This document shows positions 25,376-37,618 of a stretch of 64,000 nt of DNA, piece by piece (position 1 is the stretch's first letter; every line of letters starts with the position of its first letter). The notes beneath the pieces were generated by a model. That model saw only the letters and a program-made list of their open reading frames with translations. It searched no databases and was not told where the DNA came from. A program made the translations under genes and the position numbers. Source of the stretch: Acanthococcus lagerstroemiae (taxonomy: Eukaryota > Arthropoda > Insecta > Hemiptera > Eriococcidae); the NCBI GenBank assembly GCA_031841125.1, contig JAJSSI010000040.1:30566-94565 (forward strand), given 5' to 3'.

Positions 25376-26784
25376 GGTCGCCGCCAAATTTCAACCACGA
25401 ATTCGAACTCAGCGTGAAAAATTGAGTATGAAACACTCATTAATTCGAAATTTTTGATTTTCTCAAATTTTGAAAATTTCTCCATACTATACATCATGTC
25501 TTTTTTGGGGCGAAAAAATTTTCGGAGAGCTACGGCGTCGGTGCTGGGGCTAGTTACTCAATTTTTCGAGACGAATTCGAATCCGTTGTCAAAATTGAGC
25601 TACAGTCATTTCTTGACCCAAATTGATCAATTTTTCCATTTTTTTTTTAGTGTATCTCGGGAACGGAGGGTCGCCGCCAAATTTCAACCACGAATTCGAA
25701 CTCAGCGTGAAAAATTGAGTATGAAACACTCATTAATTCGAAATTTTTGATTTTCTCAAATTTTGAAAATTTCTCCATACTATACATCATGTCTTTTTTG
25801 GGGCGAAAAAATTTTCGGAGAGCTACGGCGTCGGTGCTGGGGCTAGTTACTCAATTTTTCGAGACGAATTCGAATCCGTTGTCAAAATTGAGCTACAGTC
25901 ATTTCTTGACCCAATTTGATCAATTTTTCCATTTTTTTTAGTGTATCTCGGGAACGGAGGGTCGCCGCCAAATTTCAACCACGAATTCGAACTCAGCGTG
26001 AAAAATTGAGTATGAAACACTCATTAATTCGAAATTTTTGATTTTCTCAAATTTTGAAAATTTCTCCATACTATACATCATGTCTTTTTTGGGGCGAAAA
26101 AATTTTCGGAGAGCTACGGCGTCGGTGCTGGGGCTAGTTACTCAATTTTTCGAGACGAATTCGAATCCGTTGTCAAAATTGAGCTACAGTCATTTCTTGA
26201 CCCAATTTGATCAACTTTTCCAACTTTTTCGAGTGTATCTCAGGAACGGAGGGTCGCCGCCAAATTTCAACCACGAATTCGAACTCAGCGTGAAAAATTG
26301 AGTATGAAACACTCATTAATTCGAAATTTTTGATTTTCTCAAATTTTGAAAATTTCTCCATACTATACATCATGTCTTTTTTGGGGCGAAAAAATTTTCG
26401 GAGAGCTACGGCGTCGGTGCTGGGGCTAGTTACTCAATTTTTCGAGACGAATTCGAATCCGTTGTCAAAATTGAGCTACAGTCATTTCCTGACCCAATTT
26501 GATCAATTTTCCAACTTTTTCGAGTGTATCTCAGGAACGGAGGGTCGCCGCCAAATTTCAACCACGAATTCGAACTCAGCGTGAAAAATTGAGTATGAAA
26601 CACTCATTAATTCGAAATTTTTGATTTTCTCAAATTTTGAAAATTTCTCCATACTATACATCATGTCTTTTTTGGGGCGAAAAAATTTTCGGAGAGCTAC
26701 GGCGTCGGTGCTGGGGCTAGTTACTCAATTTTTCGAGACGAATTCGAATCCGTTGTCAAAATTGAGCTACAGTCATTTCTTGAC

Positions 26785-26830
26785 CCAAATTGATCAATTT
26801 TTCCATTTTTTTTTAGTGTATCTCGGGAAC
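26785..26830. other. Variable cassette, type B example
   Basis: Relative to type A this cassette has T at 238, A at 247, T at 256, TT at 264-265, TT at 271-272 and G at 283. The result is an uninterrupted T9 followed by AG and TGTATC. On the plus strand this looks like a polypyrimidine tract with a 3' splice acceptor AG, which type A lacks because it reads TTCGAG. Whether it is transcribed or spliced is unknown. Confidence 0.85.
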
Positions 26831-28002
26831 GGAGGGTCGCCGCCAAATTTCAACCACGAATTCGAACTCAGCGTGAAAAATTGAGTATGAAACACTCATT
26901 AATTCGAAATTTTTGATTTTCTCAAATTTTGAAAATTTCTCCATACTATACATCATGTCTTTTTTGGGGCGAAAAAATTTTCGGAGAGCTACGGCGTCGG
27001 TGCTGGGGCTAGTTACTCAATTTTTCGAGACGAATTCGAATCCGTTGTCAAAATTGAGCTACAGTCATTTCTTGACCCAAATTGATCAATTTTTCCATTT
27101 TTTTTTAGTGTATCTCGGGAACGGAGGGTCGCCGCCAAATTTCAACCACGAATTCGAACTCAGCGTGAAAAATTGAGTATGAAACACTCATTAATTCGAA
27201 ATTTTTGATTTTCTCAAATTTTGAAAATTTCTCCATACTATACATCATGTCTTTTTTGGGGCGAAAAAATTTTCGGAGAGCTACGGCGTCGGTGCTGGGG
27301 CTAGTTACTCAATTTTTCGAGACGAATTCGAATCCGTTGTCAAAATTGAGCTACAGTCATTTCTTGACCCAATTTGATCAATTTTTCCATTTTTTTTTAG
27401 TGTATCTCGGGAACGGAGGGTCGCCGCCAAATTTCAACCACGAATTCGAACTCAGCGTGAAAAATTGAGTATGAAACACTCATTAATTCGAAATTTTTGA
27501 TTTTCTCAAATTTTGAAAATTTCTCCATACTATACATCATGTCTTTTTTGGGGCGAAAAAATTTTCGGAGAGCTACGGCGTCGGTGCTGGGGCTAGTTAC
27601 TCAATTTTTCGAGACGAATTCGAATCCGTTGTCAAAATTGAGCTACAGTCATTTCTTGACCCAAATTGATCAATTTTTCCATTTTTTTTTAGTGTATCTC
27701 GGGAACGGAGGGTCGCCGCCAAATTTCAACCACGAATTCGAACTCAGCGTGAAAAATTGAGTATGAAACACTCATTAATTCGAAATTTTTGATTTTCTCA
27801 AATTTTGAAAATTTCTCCATACTATACATCATGTCTTTTTTGGGGCGAAAAAATTTTCGGAGAGCTACGGCGTCGGTGCTGGGGCTAGTTACTCAATTTT
27901 TCGAGACGAATTCGAATCCGTTGTCAAAATTGAGCTACAGTCATTTCTTGACCCAATTTGATCAATTTTTCCATTTTTTTTTAGTGTATCTCGGGAACGG
28001 AG

Positions 28003-28294
28003 GGTCGCCGCCAAATTTCAACCACGAATTCGAACTCAGCGTGAAAAATTGAGTATGAAACACTCATTAATTCGAAATTTTTGATTTTCTCAAATTTTGA
28101 AAATTTCTCCATACTATACATCATGTCTTTTTTGGGGCGAAAAAATTTTCGGAGAGCTACGGCGTCGGTGCTGGGGCTAGTTACTCCAATTTTCGAGACG
28201 AATTCGAATCCGTTGTCAAAATTGAGCTACAGTCATTTCTTGACCCAAATTGATCAATTTTTCCATTTTTTTCCAGTGTATCTCGGGAACGGAG
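28003..28294. repeat. Type B unit with ACTCCAATTTTC core variant and CCAG
   Basis: At offsets 181-192 the core reads actccaattttc instead of actcaatttttc, equal in length but changed as if by one insertion and one deletion. The cassette also ends TTTTTTTCCAG rather than T9 AG. The core variant breaks the right arm of the long inverted repeat. The same core variant recurs at 50162-50453 and 55121-55411. Confidence 0.85.
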
Positions 28295-31200
28295 GGTCGC
28301 CGCCAAATTTCAACCACGAATTCGAACTCAGCGTGAAAAATTGAGTATGAAACACTCATTAATTCGAAATTTTTGATTTTCTCAAATTTTGAAAATTTCT
28401 CCATACTATACATCATGTCTTTTTTGGGGCGAAAAAATTTTCGGAGAGCTACGGCGTCGGTGCTGGGGCTAGTTACTCAATTTTTCGAGACGAATTCGAA
28501 TCCGTTGTCAAAATTGAGCTACAGTCATTTCTTGACCCAAATTGATCAATTTTTCCATTTTTTTTTAGTGTATCTCGGGAACGGAGGGTCGCCGCCAAAT
28601 TTCAACCACGAATTCGAACTCAGCGTGAAAAATTGAGTATGAAACACTCATTAATTCGAAATTTTTGATTTTCTCAAATTTTGAAAATTTCTCCATACTA
28701 TACATCATGTCTTTTTTGGGGCGAAAAAATTTTCGGAGAGCTACGGCGTCGGTGCTGGGGCTAGTTACTCAATTTTTCGAGACGAATTCGAATCCGTTGT
28801 CAAAATTGAGCTACAGTCATTTCTTGACCCAAATTGATCAATTTTTCCATTTTTTTTTAGTGTATCTCGGGAACGGAGGGTCGCCGCCAAATTTCAACCA
28901 CGAATTCGAACTCAGCGTGAAAAATTGAGTATGAAACACTCATTAATTCGAAATTTTTGATTTTCTCAAATTTTGAAAATTTCTCCATACTATACATCAT
29001 GTCTTTTTTGGGGCGAAAAAATTTTCGGAGAGCTACGGCGTCGGTGCTGGGGCTAGTTACTCAATTTTTCGAGACGAATTCGAATCCGTTGTCAAAATTG
29101 AGCTACAGTCATTTCTTGACCCAAATTGATCAATTTTTCCATTTTTTTTTAGTGTATCTCGGGAACGGAGGGTCGCCGCCAAATTTCAACCACGAATTCG
29201 AACTCAGCGTGAAAAATTGAGTATGAAACACTCATTAATTCGAAATTTTTGATTTTCTCAAATTTTGAAAATTTCTCCATACTATACATCATGTCTTTTT
29301 TGGGGCGAAAAAATTTTCGGAGAGCTACGGCGTCGGTGCTGGGGCTAGTTACTCAATTTTTCGAGACGAATTCGAATCCGTTGTCAAAATTGAGCTACAG
29401 TCATTTCTTGACCCAAATTGATCAATTTTTCCATTTTTTTTTAGTGTATCTCGGAACGGAGGGTCGCCGCCAAATTTCAACCACGAATTCGAACTCAGCG
29501 TGAAAAATTGAGTATGAAACACTCATTAATTCGAAATTTTTGATTTTCTCAAATTTTGAAAATTTCTCCATACTATACATCATGTCTTTTTTGGGGCGAA
29601 AAAATTTTCGGAGAGCTACGGCGTCGGTGCTGGGGCTAGTTACTCAATTTTTCGAGACGAATTCGAATCCGTTGTCAAAATTGAGCTACAGTCATTTCTT
29701 GACCCAAATTGATCAATTTTTCCATTTTTTTTAGTGTATCTCGGAACGGAGGGTCGCCGCCAAATTTCAACCACGAATTCGAACTCAGCGTGAAAAATTG
29801 AGTATGAAACACTCATTAATTCGAAATTTTTGATTTTCTCAAATTTTGAAAATTTCTCCATACTATACATCATGTCTTTTTTGGGGCGAAAAAATTTTCG
29901 GAGAGCTACGGCGTCGGTGCTGGGGCTAGTTACTCAATTTTTCGAGACGAATTCGAATCCGTTGTCAAAATTGAGCTACAGTCATTTCTTGACCCAAATT
30001 GATCAATTTTTCCATTTTTTTTTAGTGTATCTCGGGAACGGAGGGTCGCCGCCAAATTTCAACCACGAATTCGAACTCAGCGTGAAAAATTGAGTATGAA
30101 ACACTCATTAATTCGAAATTTTTGATTTTCTCAAATTTTGAAAATTTCTCCATACTATACATCATGTCTTTTTTGGGGCGAAAAAATTTTCGGAGAGCTA
30201 CGGCGTCGGTGCTGGGGCTAGTTACTCAATTTTTCGAGACGAATTCGAATCCGTTGTCAAAATTGAGCTACAGTCATTTCTTGACCCAAATTGATCAATT
30301 TTTCCATTTTTTTTTAGTGTATCTCGGGAACGGAGGGTCGCCGCCAAATTTCAACCACGAATTCGAACTCAGCGTGAAAAATTGAGTATGAAACACTCAT
30401 TAATTCGAAATTTTTGATTTTCTCAAATTTTGAAAATTTCTCCATACTATACATCATGTCTTTTTTGGGGCGAAAAAATTTTCGGAGAGCTACGGCGTCG
30501 GTGCTGGGGCTAGTTACTCAATTTTTCGAGACGAATTCGAATCCGTTGTCAAAATTGAGCTACAGTCATTTCTTGACCCAAATTGATCAATTTTTCCATT
30601 TTTTTTAGTGTATCTCGGGAACGGAGGGTCGCCGCCAAATTTCAACCACGAATTCGAACTCAGCGTGAAAAATTGAGTATGAAACACTCATTAATTCGAA
30701 ATTTTTGATTTTCTCAAATTTTGAAAATTTCTCCATACTATACATCATGTCTTTTTTGGGGCGAAAAAATTTTCGGAGAGCTACGGCGTCGGTGCTGGGG
30801 CTAGTTACTCAATTTTTCGAGACGAATTCGAATCCGTTGTCAAAATTGAGCTACAGTCATTTCTTGACCCAAATTGATCAATTTTTCCATTTTTTTTTAG
30901 TGTATCTCGGGAACGGAGGGTCGCCGCCAAATTTCAACCACGAATTCGAACTCAGCGTGAAAAATTGAGTATGAAACACTCATTAATTCGAAATTTTTGA
31001 TTTTCTCAAATTTTGAAAATTTCTCCATACTATACATCATGTCTTTTTTGGGGCGAAAAAATTTTCGGAGAGCTACGGCGTCGGTGCTGGGGCTAGTTAC
31101 TCAATTTTTCGAGACGAATTCGAATCCGTTGTCAAAATTGAGCTACAGTCATTTCTTGACCCAAATTGATCAATTTTTCCATTTTTTTTAGTGTATCTCG

Positions 31201-33540
31201 GGAACGGAGGGTCGCCGCCAAATTTCAACCACGAATTCGAACTCAGCGTGAAAAATTGAGTATGAAACACTCATTAATTCGAAATTTTTGATTTTCTCAA
31301 ATTTTGAAAATTTCTCCATACTATACATCATGTCTTTTTTGGGGCGAAAAAATTTTCGGAGAGCTACGGCGTCGGTGCTGGGGCTAGTTACTCAATTTTT
31401 CGAGACGAATTCGAATCCGTTGTCAAAATTGAGCTACAGTCATTTCTTGACCCAAATTGATCAATTTTTCCATTTTTTTTTAGTGTATCTCGGGAACGGA
31501 GGGTCGCCGCCAAATTTCAACCACGAATTCGAACTCAGCGTGAAAAATTGAGTATGAAACACTCATTAATTCGAAATTTTTGATTTTCTCAAATTTTGAA
31601 AATTTCTCCATACTATACATCATGTCTTTTTTGGGGCGAAAAAATTTTCGGAGAGCTACGGCGTCGGTGCTGGGGCTAGTTACTCAATTTTTCGAGACGA
31701 ATTCGAATCCGTTGTCAAAATTGAGCTACAGTCATTTCTTGACCCAAATTGATCAATTTTTCCATTTTTTTTTAGTGTATCTCGGGAACGGAGGGTCGCC
31801 GCCAAATTTCAACCACGAATTCGAACTCAGCGTGAAAAATTGAGTATGAAACACTCATTAATTCGAAATTTTTGATTTTCTCAAATTTTGAAAATTTCTC
31901 CATACTATACATCATGTCTTTTTTGGGGCGAAAAAATTTTCGGAGAGCTACGGCGTCGGTGCTGGGGCTAGTTACTCAATTTTTCGAGACGAATTCGAAT
32001 CCGTTGTCAAAATTGAGCTACAGTCATTTCTTGACCCAAATTGATCAATTTTTCCATTTTTTTTTAGTGTATCTCGGAACGGAGGGTCGCCGCCAAATTT
32101 CAACCACGAATTCGAACTCAGCGTGAAAAATTGAGTATGAAACACTCATTAATTCGAAATTTTTGATTTTCTCAAATTTTGAAAATTTCTCCATACTATA
32201 CATCATGTCTTTTTTGGGGCGAAAAAATTTTCGGAGAGCTACGGCGTCGGTGCTGGGGCTAGTTACTCAATTTTTCGAGACGAATTCGAATCCGTTGTCA
32301 AAATTGAGCTACAGTCATTTCTTGACCCAAATTGATCAATTTTTCCATTTTTTTTTAGTGTATCTCGGGAACGGAGGGTCGCCGCCAAATTTCAACCACG
32401 AATTCGAACTCAGCGTGAAAAATTGAGTATGAAACACTCATTAATTCGAAATTTTTGATTTTCTCAAATTTTGAAAATTTCTCCATACTATACATCATGT
32501 CTTTTTTGGGGCGAAAAAATTTTCGGAGAGCTACGGCGTCGGTGCTGGGGCTAGTTACTCAATTTTTCGAGACGAATTCGAATCCGTTGTCAAAATTGAG
32601 CTACAGTCATTTCTTGACCCAAATTGATCAATTTTTCCATTTTTTTTTAGTGTATCTCGGGAACGGAGGGTCGCCGCCAAATTTCAACCACGAATTCGAA
32701 CTCAGCGTGAAAAATTGAGTATGAAACACTCATTAATTCGAAATTTTTGATTTTCTCAAATTTTGAAAATTTCTCCATACTATACATCATGTCTTTTTTG
32801 GGGCGAAAAAATTTTCGGAGAGCTACGGCGTCGGTGCTGGGGCTAGTTACTCAATTTTTCGAGACGAATTCGAATCCGTTGTCAAAATTGAGCTACAGTC
32901 ATTTCTTGACCCAAATTGATCAATTTTTCCATTTTTTTTTAGTGTATCTCGGAACGGAGGGTCGCCGCCAAATTTCAACCACGAATTCGAACTCAGCGTG
33001 AAAAATTGAGTATGAAACACTCATTAATTCGAAATTTTTGATTTTCTCAAATTTTGAAAATTTCTCCATACTATACATCATGTCTTTTTTGGGGCGAAAA
33101 AATTTTCGGAGAGCTACGGCGTCGGTGCTGGGGCTAGTTACTCAATTTTTCGAGACGAATTCGAATCCGTTGTCAAAATTGAGCTACAGTCATTTCTTGA
33201 CCCAAATTGATCAATTTTTCCATTTTTTTTAGTGTATCTCGGAACGGAGGGTCGCCGCCAAATTTCAACCACGAATTCGAACTCAGCGTGAAAAATTGAG
33301 TATGAAACACTCATTAATTCGAAATTTTTGATTTTCTCAAATTTTGAAAATTTCTCCATACTATACATCATGTCTTTTTTGGGGCGAAAAAATTTTCGGA
33401 GAGCTACGGCGTCGGTGCTGGGGCTAGTTACTCAATTTTTCGAGACGAATTCGAATCCGTTGTCAAAATTGAGCTACAGTCATTTCTTGACCCAAATTGA
33501 TCAATTTTTCCATTTTTTTTTAGTGTATCTCGGAACGGAG

Positions 33541-33832
33541 GGTCGCCGCCAAATTTCAACCACGAATTCGAACTCAGCGTGAAAAATTGAGTATGAAACA
33601 CTCATTAATTCGAAATTTTTGATTTTCTCAAATTTTGAAAATTTCTCCATACTATACATCATGTCTTTTTTGGGGCGAAAAAATTTTCGGAGAGCTACGG
33701 CGTCGGTGCTGGGGCTAGTTACTTCAATTTTCGAGACGAATTCGAATCCGTTGTCAAAATTGAGCTACAGTCATTTCTTGACCCAAATTGATCAATTTTT
33801 CCATTTTTTTTTAGTGTATCTCGGGAACGGAG
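33541..33832. repeat. Type B unit with ACTTCAATTTTC core variant
   Basis: Offsets 181-192 read acttcaattttc, a form related to the ACTCC variant at 28003. It recurs in 37328-37618, there combined with the GGG to GG loss. These equal-length double changes are among the very few recurring core variants of the array. Confidence 0.85.
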
Positions 33833-36800
33833 GGTCGCCGCCAAATTTCAACCACGAATTCGAACTCAGCGTGAAAAATTGAGTATGAAACACTCATTAA
33901 TTCGAAATTTTTGATTTTCTCAAATTTTGAAAATTTCTCCATACTATACATCATGTCTTTTTTGGGGCGAAAAAATTTTCGGAGAGCTACGGCGTCGGTG
34001 CTGGGGCTAGTTACTCAATTTTTCGAGACGAATTCGAATCCGTTGTCAAAATTGAGCTACAGTCATTTCTTGACCCAAATTGATCAATTTTTCCATTTTT
34101 TTTTAGTGTATCTCGGAACGGAGGGTCGCCGCCAAATTTCAACCACGAATTCGAACTCAGCGTGAAAAATTGAGTATGAAACACTCATTAATTCGAAATT
34201 TTTGATTTTCTCAAATTTTGAAAATTTCTCCATACTATACATCATGTCTTTTTTGGGGCGAAAAAATTTTCGGAGAGCTACGGCGTCGGTGCTGGGGCTA
34301 GTTACTCAATTTTTCGAGACGAATTCGAATCCGTTGTCAAAATTGAGCTACAGTCATTTCTTGACCCAAATTGATCAATTTTTCCATTTTTTTTTAGTGT
34401 ATCTCGGAACGGAGGGTCGCCGCCAAATTTCAACCACGAATTCGAACTCAGCGTGAAAAATTGAGTATGAAACACTCATTAATTCGAAATTTTTGATTTT
34501 CTCAAATTTTGAAAATTTCTCCATACTATACATCATGTCTTTTTTGGGGCGAAAAAATTTTCGGAGAGCTACGGCGTCGGTGCTGGGGCTAGTTACTCAA
34601 TTTTTCGAGACGAATTCGAATCCGTTGTCAAAATTGAGCTACAGTCATTTCTTGACCCAAATTGATCAATTTTTCCATTTTTTTTAGTGTATCTCGGGAA
34701 CGGAGGGTCGCCGCCAAATTTCAACCACGAATTCGAACTCAGCGTGAAAAATTGAGTATGAAACACTCATTAATTCGAAATTTTTGATTTTCTCAAATTT
34801 TGAAAATTTCTCCATACTATACATCATGTCTTTTTTGGGGCGAAAAAATTTTCGGAGAGCTACGGCGTCGGTGCTGGGGCTAGTTACTCAATTTTTCGAG
34901 ACGAATTCGAATCCGTTGTCAAAATTGAGCTACAGTCATTTCTTGACCCAAATTGATCAATTTTTCCATTTTTTTTAGTGTATCTCGGGAACGGAGGGTC
35001 GCCGCCAAATTTCAACCACGAATTCGAACTCAGCGTGAAAAATTGAGTATGAAACACTCATTAATTCGAAATTTTTGATTTTCTCAAATTTTGAAAATTT
35101 CTCCATACTATACATCATGTCTTTTTTGGGGCGAAAAAATTTTCGGAGAGCTACGGCGTCGGTGCTGGGGCTAGTTACTCAATTTTTCGAGACGAATTCG
35201 AATCCGTTGTCAAAATTGAGCTACAGTCATTTCTTGACCCAAATTGATCAATTTTTCCATTTTTTTTAGTGTATCTCGGGAACGGAGGGTCGCCGCCAAA
35301 TTTCAACCACGAATTCGAACTCAGCGTGAAAAATTGAGTATGAAACACTCATTAATTCGAAATTTTTGATTTTCTCAAATTTTGAAAATTTCTCCATACT
35401 ATACATCATGTCTTTTTTGGGGCGAAAAAATTTTCGGAGAGCTACGGCGTCGGTGCTGGGGCTAGTTACTCAATTTTTCGAGACGAATTCGAATCCGTTG
35501 TCAAAATTGAGCTACAGTCATTTCTTGACCCAAATTGATCAATTTTTCCATTTTTTTTTAGTGTATCTCGGGAACGGAGGGTCGCCGCCAAATTTCAACC
35601 ACGAATTCGAACTCAGCGTGAAAAATTGAGTATGAAACACTCATTAATTCGAAATTTTTGATTTTCTCAAATTTTGAAAATTTCTCCATACTATACATCA
35701 TGTCTTTTTTGGGGCGAAAAAATTTTCGGAGAGCTACGGCGTCGGTGCTGGGGCTAGTTACTCAATTTTTCGAGACGAATTCGAATCCGTTGTCAAAATT
35801 GAGCTACAGTCATTTCTTGACCCAAATTGATCAATTTTTCCATTTTTTTTAGTGTATCTCGGAACGGAGGGTCGCCGCCAAATTTCAACCACGAATTCGA
35901 ACTCAGCGTGAAAAATTGAGTATGAAACACTCATTAATTCGAAATTTTTGATTTTCTCAAATTTTGAAAATTTCTCCATACTATACATCATGTCTTTTTT
36001 GGGGCGAAAAAATTTTCGGAGAGCTACGGCGTCGGTGCTGGGGCTAGTTACTCAATTTTTCGAGACGAATTCGAATCCGTTGTCAAAATTGAGCTACAGT
36101 CATTTCTTGACCCAAATTGATCAATTTTTCCATTTTTTTTTAGTGTATCTCGGAACGGAGGGTCGCCGCCAAATTTCAACCACGAATTCGAACTCAGCGT
36201 GAAAAATTGAGTATGAAACACTCATTAATTCGAAATTTTTGATTTTCTCAAATTTTGAAAATTTCTCCATACTATACATCATGTCTTTTTTGGGGCGAAA
36301 AAATTTTCGGAGAGCTACGGCGTCGGTGCTGGGGCTAGTTACTCAATTTTTCGAGACGAATTCGAATCCGTTGTCAAAATTGAGCTACAGTCATTTCTTG
36401 ACCCAAATTGATCAATTTTTCCATTTTTTTTTAGTGTATCTCGGAACGGAGGGTCGCCGCCAAATTTCAACCACGAATTCGAACTCAGCGTGAAAAATTG
36501 AGTATGAAACACTCATTAATTCGAAATTTTTGATTTTCTCAAATTTTGAAAATTTCTCCATACTATACATCATGTCTTTTTTGGGGCGAAAAAATTTTCG
36601 GAGAGCTACGGCGTCGGTGCTGGGGCTAGTTACTCAATTTTTCGAGACGAATTCGAATCCGTTGTCAAAATTGAGCTACAGTCATTTCTTGACCCAAATT
36701 GATCAATTTTTCCATTTTTTTTTAGTGTATCTCGGGAACGGAGGGTCGCCGCCAAATTTCAACCACGAATTCGAACTCAGCGTGAAAAATTGAGTATGAA

Positions 36801-37327
36801 ACACTCATTAATTCGAAATTTTTGATTTTCTCAAATTTTGAAAATTTCTCCATACTATACATCATGTCTTTTTTGGGGCGAAAAAATTTTCGGAGAGCTA
36901 CGGCGTCGGTGCTGGGGCTAGTTACTCAATTTTTCGAGACGAATTCGAATCCGTTGTCAAAATTGAGCTACAGTCATTTCTTGACCCAAATTGATCAATT
37001 TTTCCATTTTTTTTTAGTGTATCTCGGGAACGGAGGGTCGCCGCCAAATTTCAACCACGAATTCGAACTCAGCGTGAAAAATTGAGTATGAAACACTCAT
37101 TAATTCGAAATTTTTGATTTTCTCAAATTTTGAAAATTTCTCCATACTATACATCATGTCTTTTTTGGGGCGAAAAAATTTTCGGAGAGCTACGGCGTCG
37201 GTGCTGGGGCTAGTTACTCAATTTTTCGAGACGAATTCGAATCCGTTGTCAAAATTGAGCTACAGTCATTTCTTGACCCAAATTGATCAATTTTTCCATT
37301 TTTTTTTAGTGTATCTCGGGAACGGAG

Positions 37328-37618
37328 GGTCGCCGCCAAATTTCAACCACGAATTCGAACTCAGCGTGAAAAATTGAGTATGAAACACTCATTAATTCGA
37401 AATTTTTGATTTTCTCAAATTTTGAAAATTTCTCCATACTATACATCATGTCTTTTTTGGGGCGAAAAAATTTTCGGAGAGCTACGGCGTCGGTGCTGGG
37501 GCTAGTTACTTCAATTTTCGAGACGAATTCGAATCCGTTGTCAAAATTGAGCTACAGTCATTTCTTGACCCAAATTGATCAATTTTTCCATTTTTTTTTA
37601 GTGTATCTCGGAACGGAG
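37328..37618. repeat. Second ACTTCAATTTTC unit, 291 bp
   Basis: It has the same core variant as the unit at 33541, thirteen units earlier, with an additional G loss at offsets 283-285. Sharing this rare state suggests copying between the two sites. Confidence 0.8.

Larger units (their letters stand above)
1..26542. repeat. Left block: 91 units, mainly type A cassette
   Basis: Most units here carry the A alleles at offsets 238-283. Common minor forms change only C256 to T or only C238 to T. A few units carry a TTTAG-type tract at 264-274, as in the units at 877, 3505, 7885, 16057, 19851, 23334, 24502 and 25376. From the unit at 9053 onward, single-base losses appear in the cassette: T5 to T4 at 256-260, CC to C at 261-262, or CC to C at 237-238. 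Outside the cassette the copies are nearly identical until the damaged units at 21.3-22.6 kb. The 22.5-26.5 kb part is transitional, with more hybrids and B-like cassettes. Confidence 0.9.
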
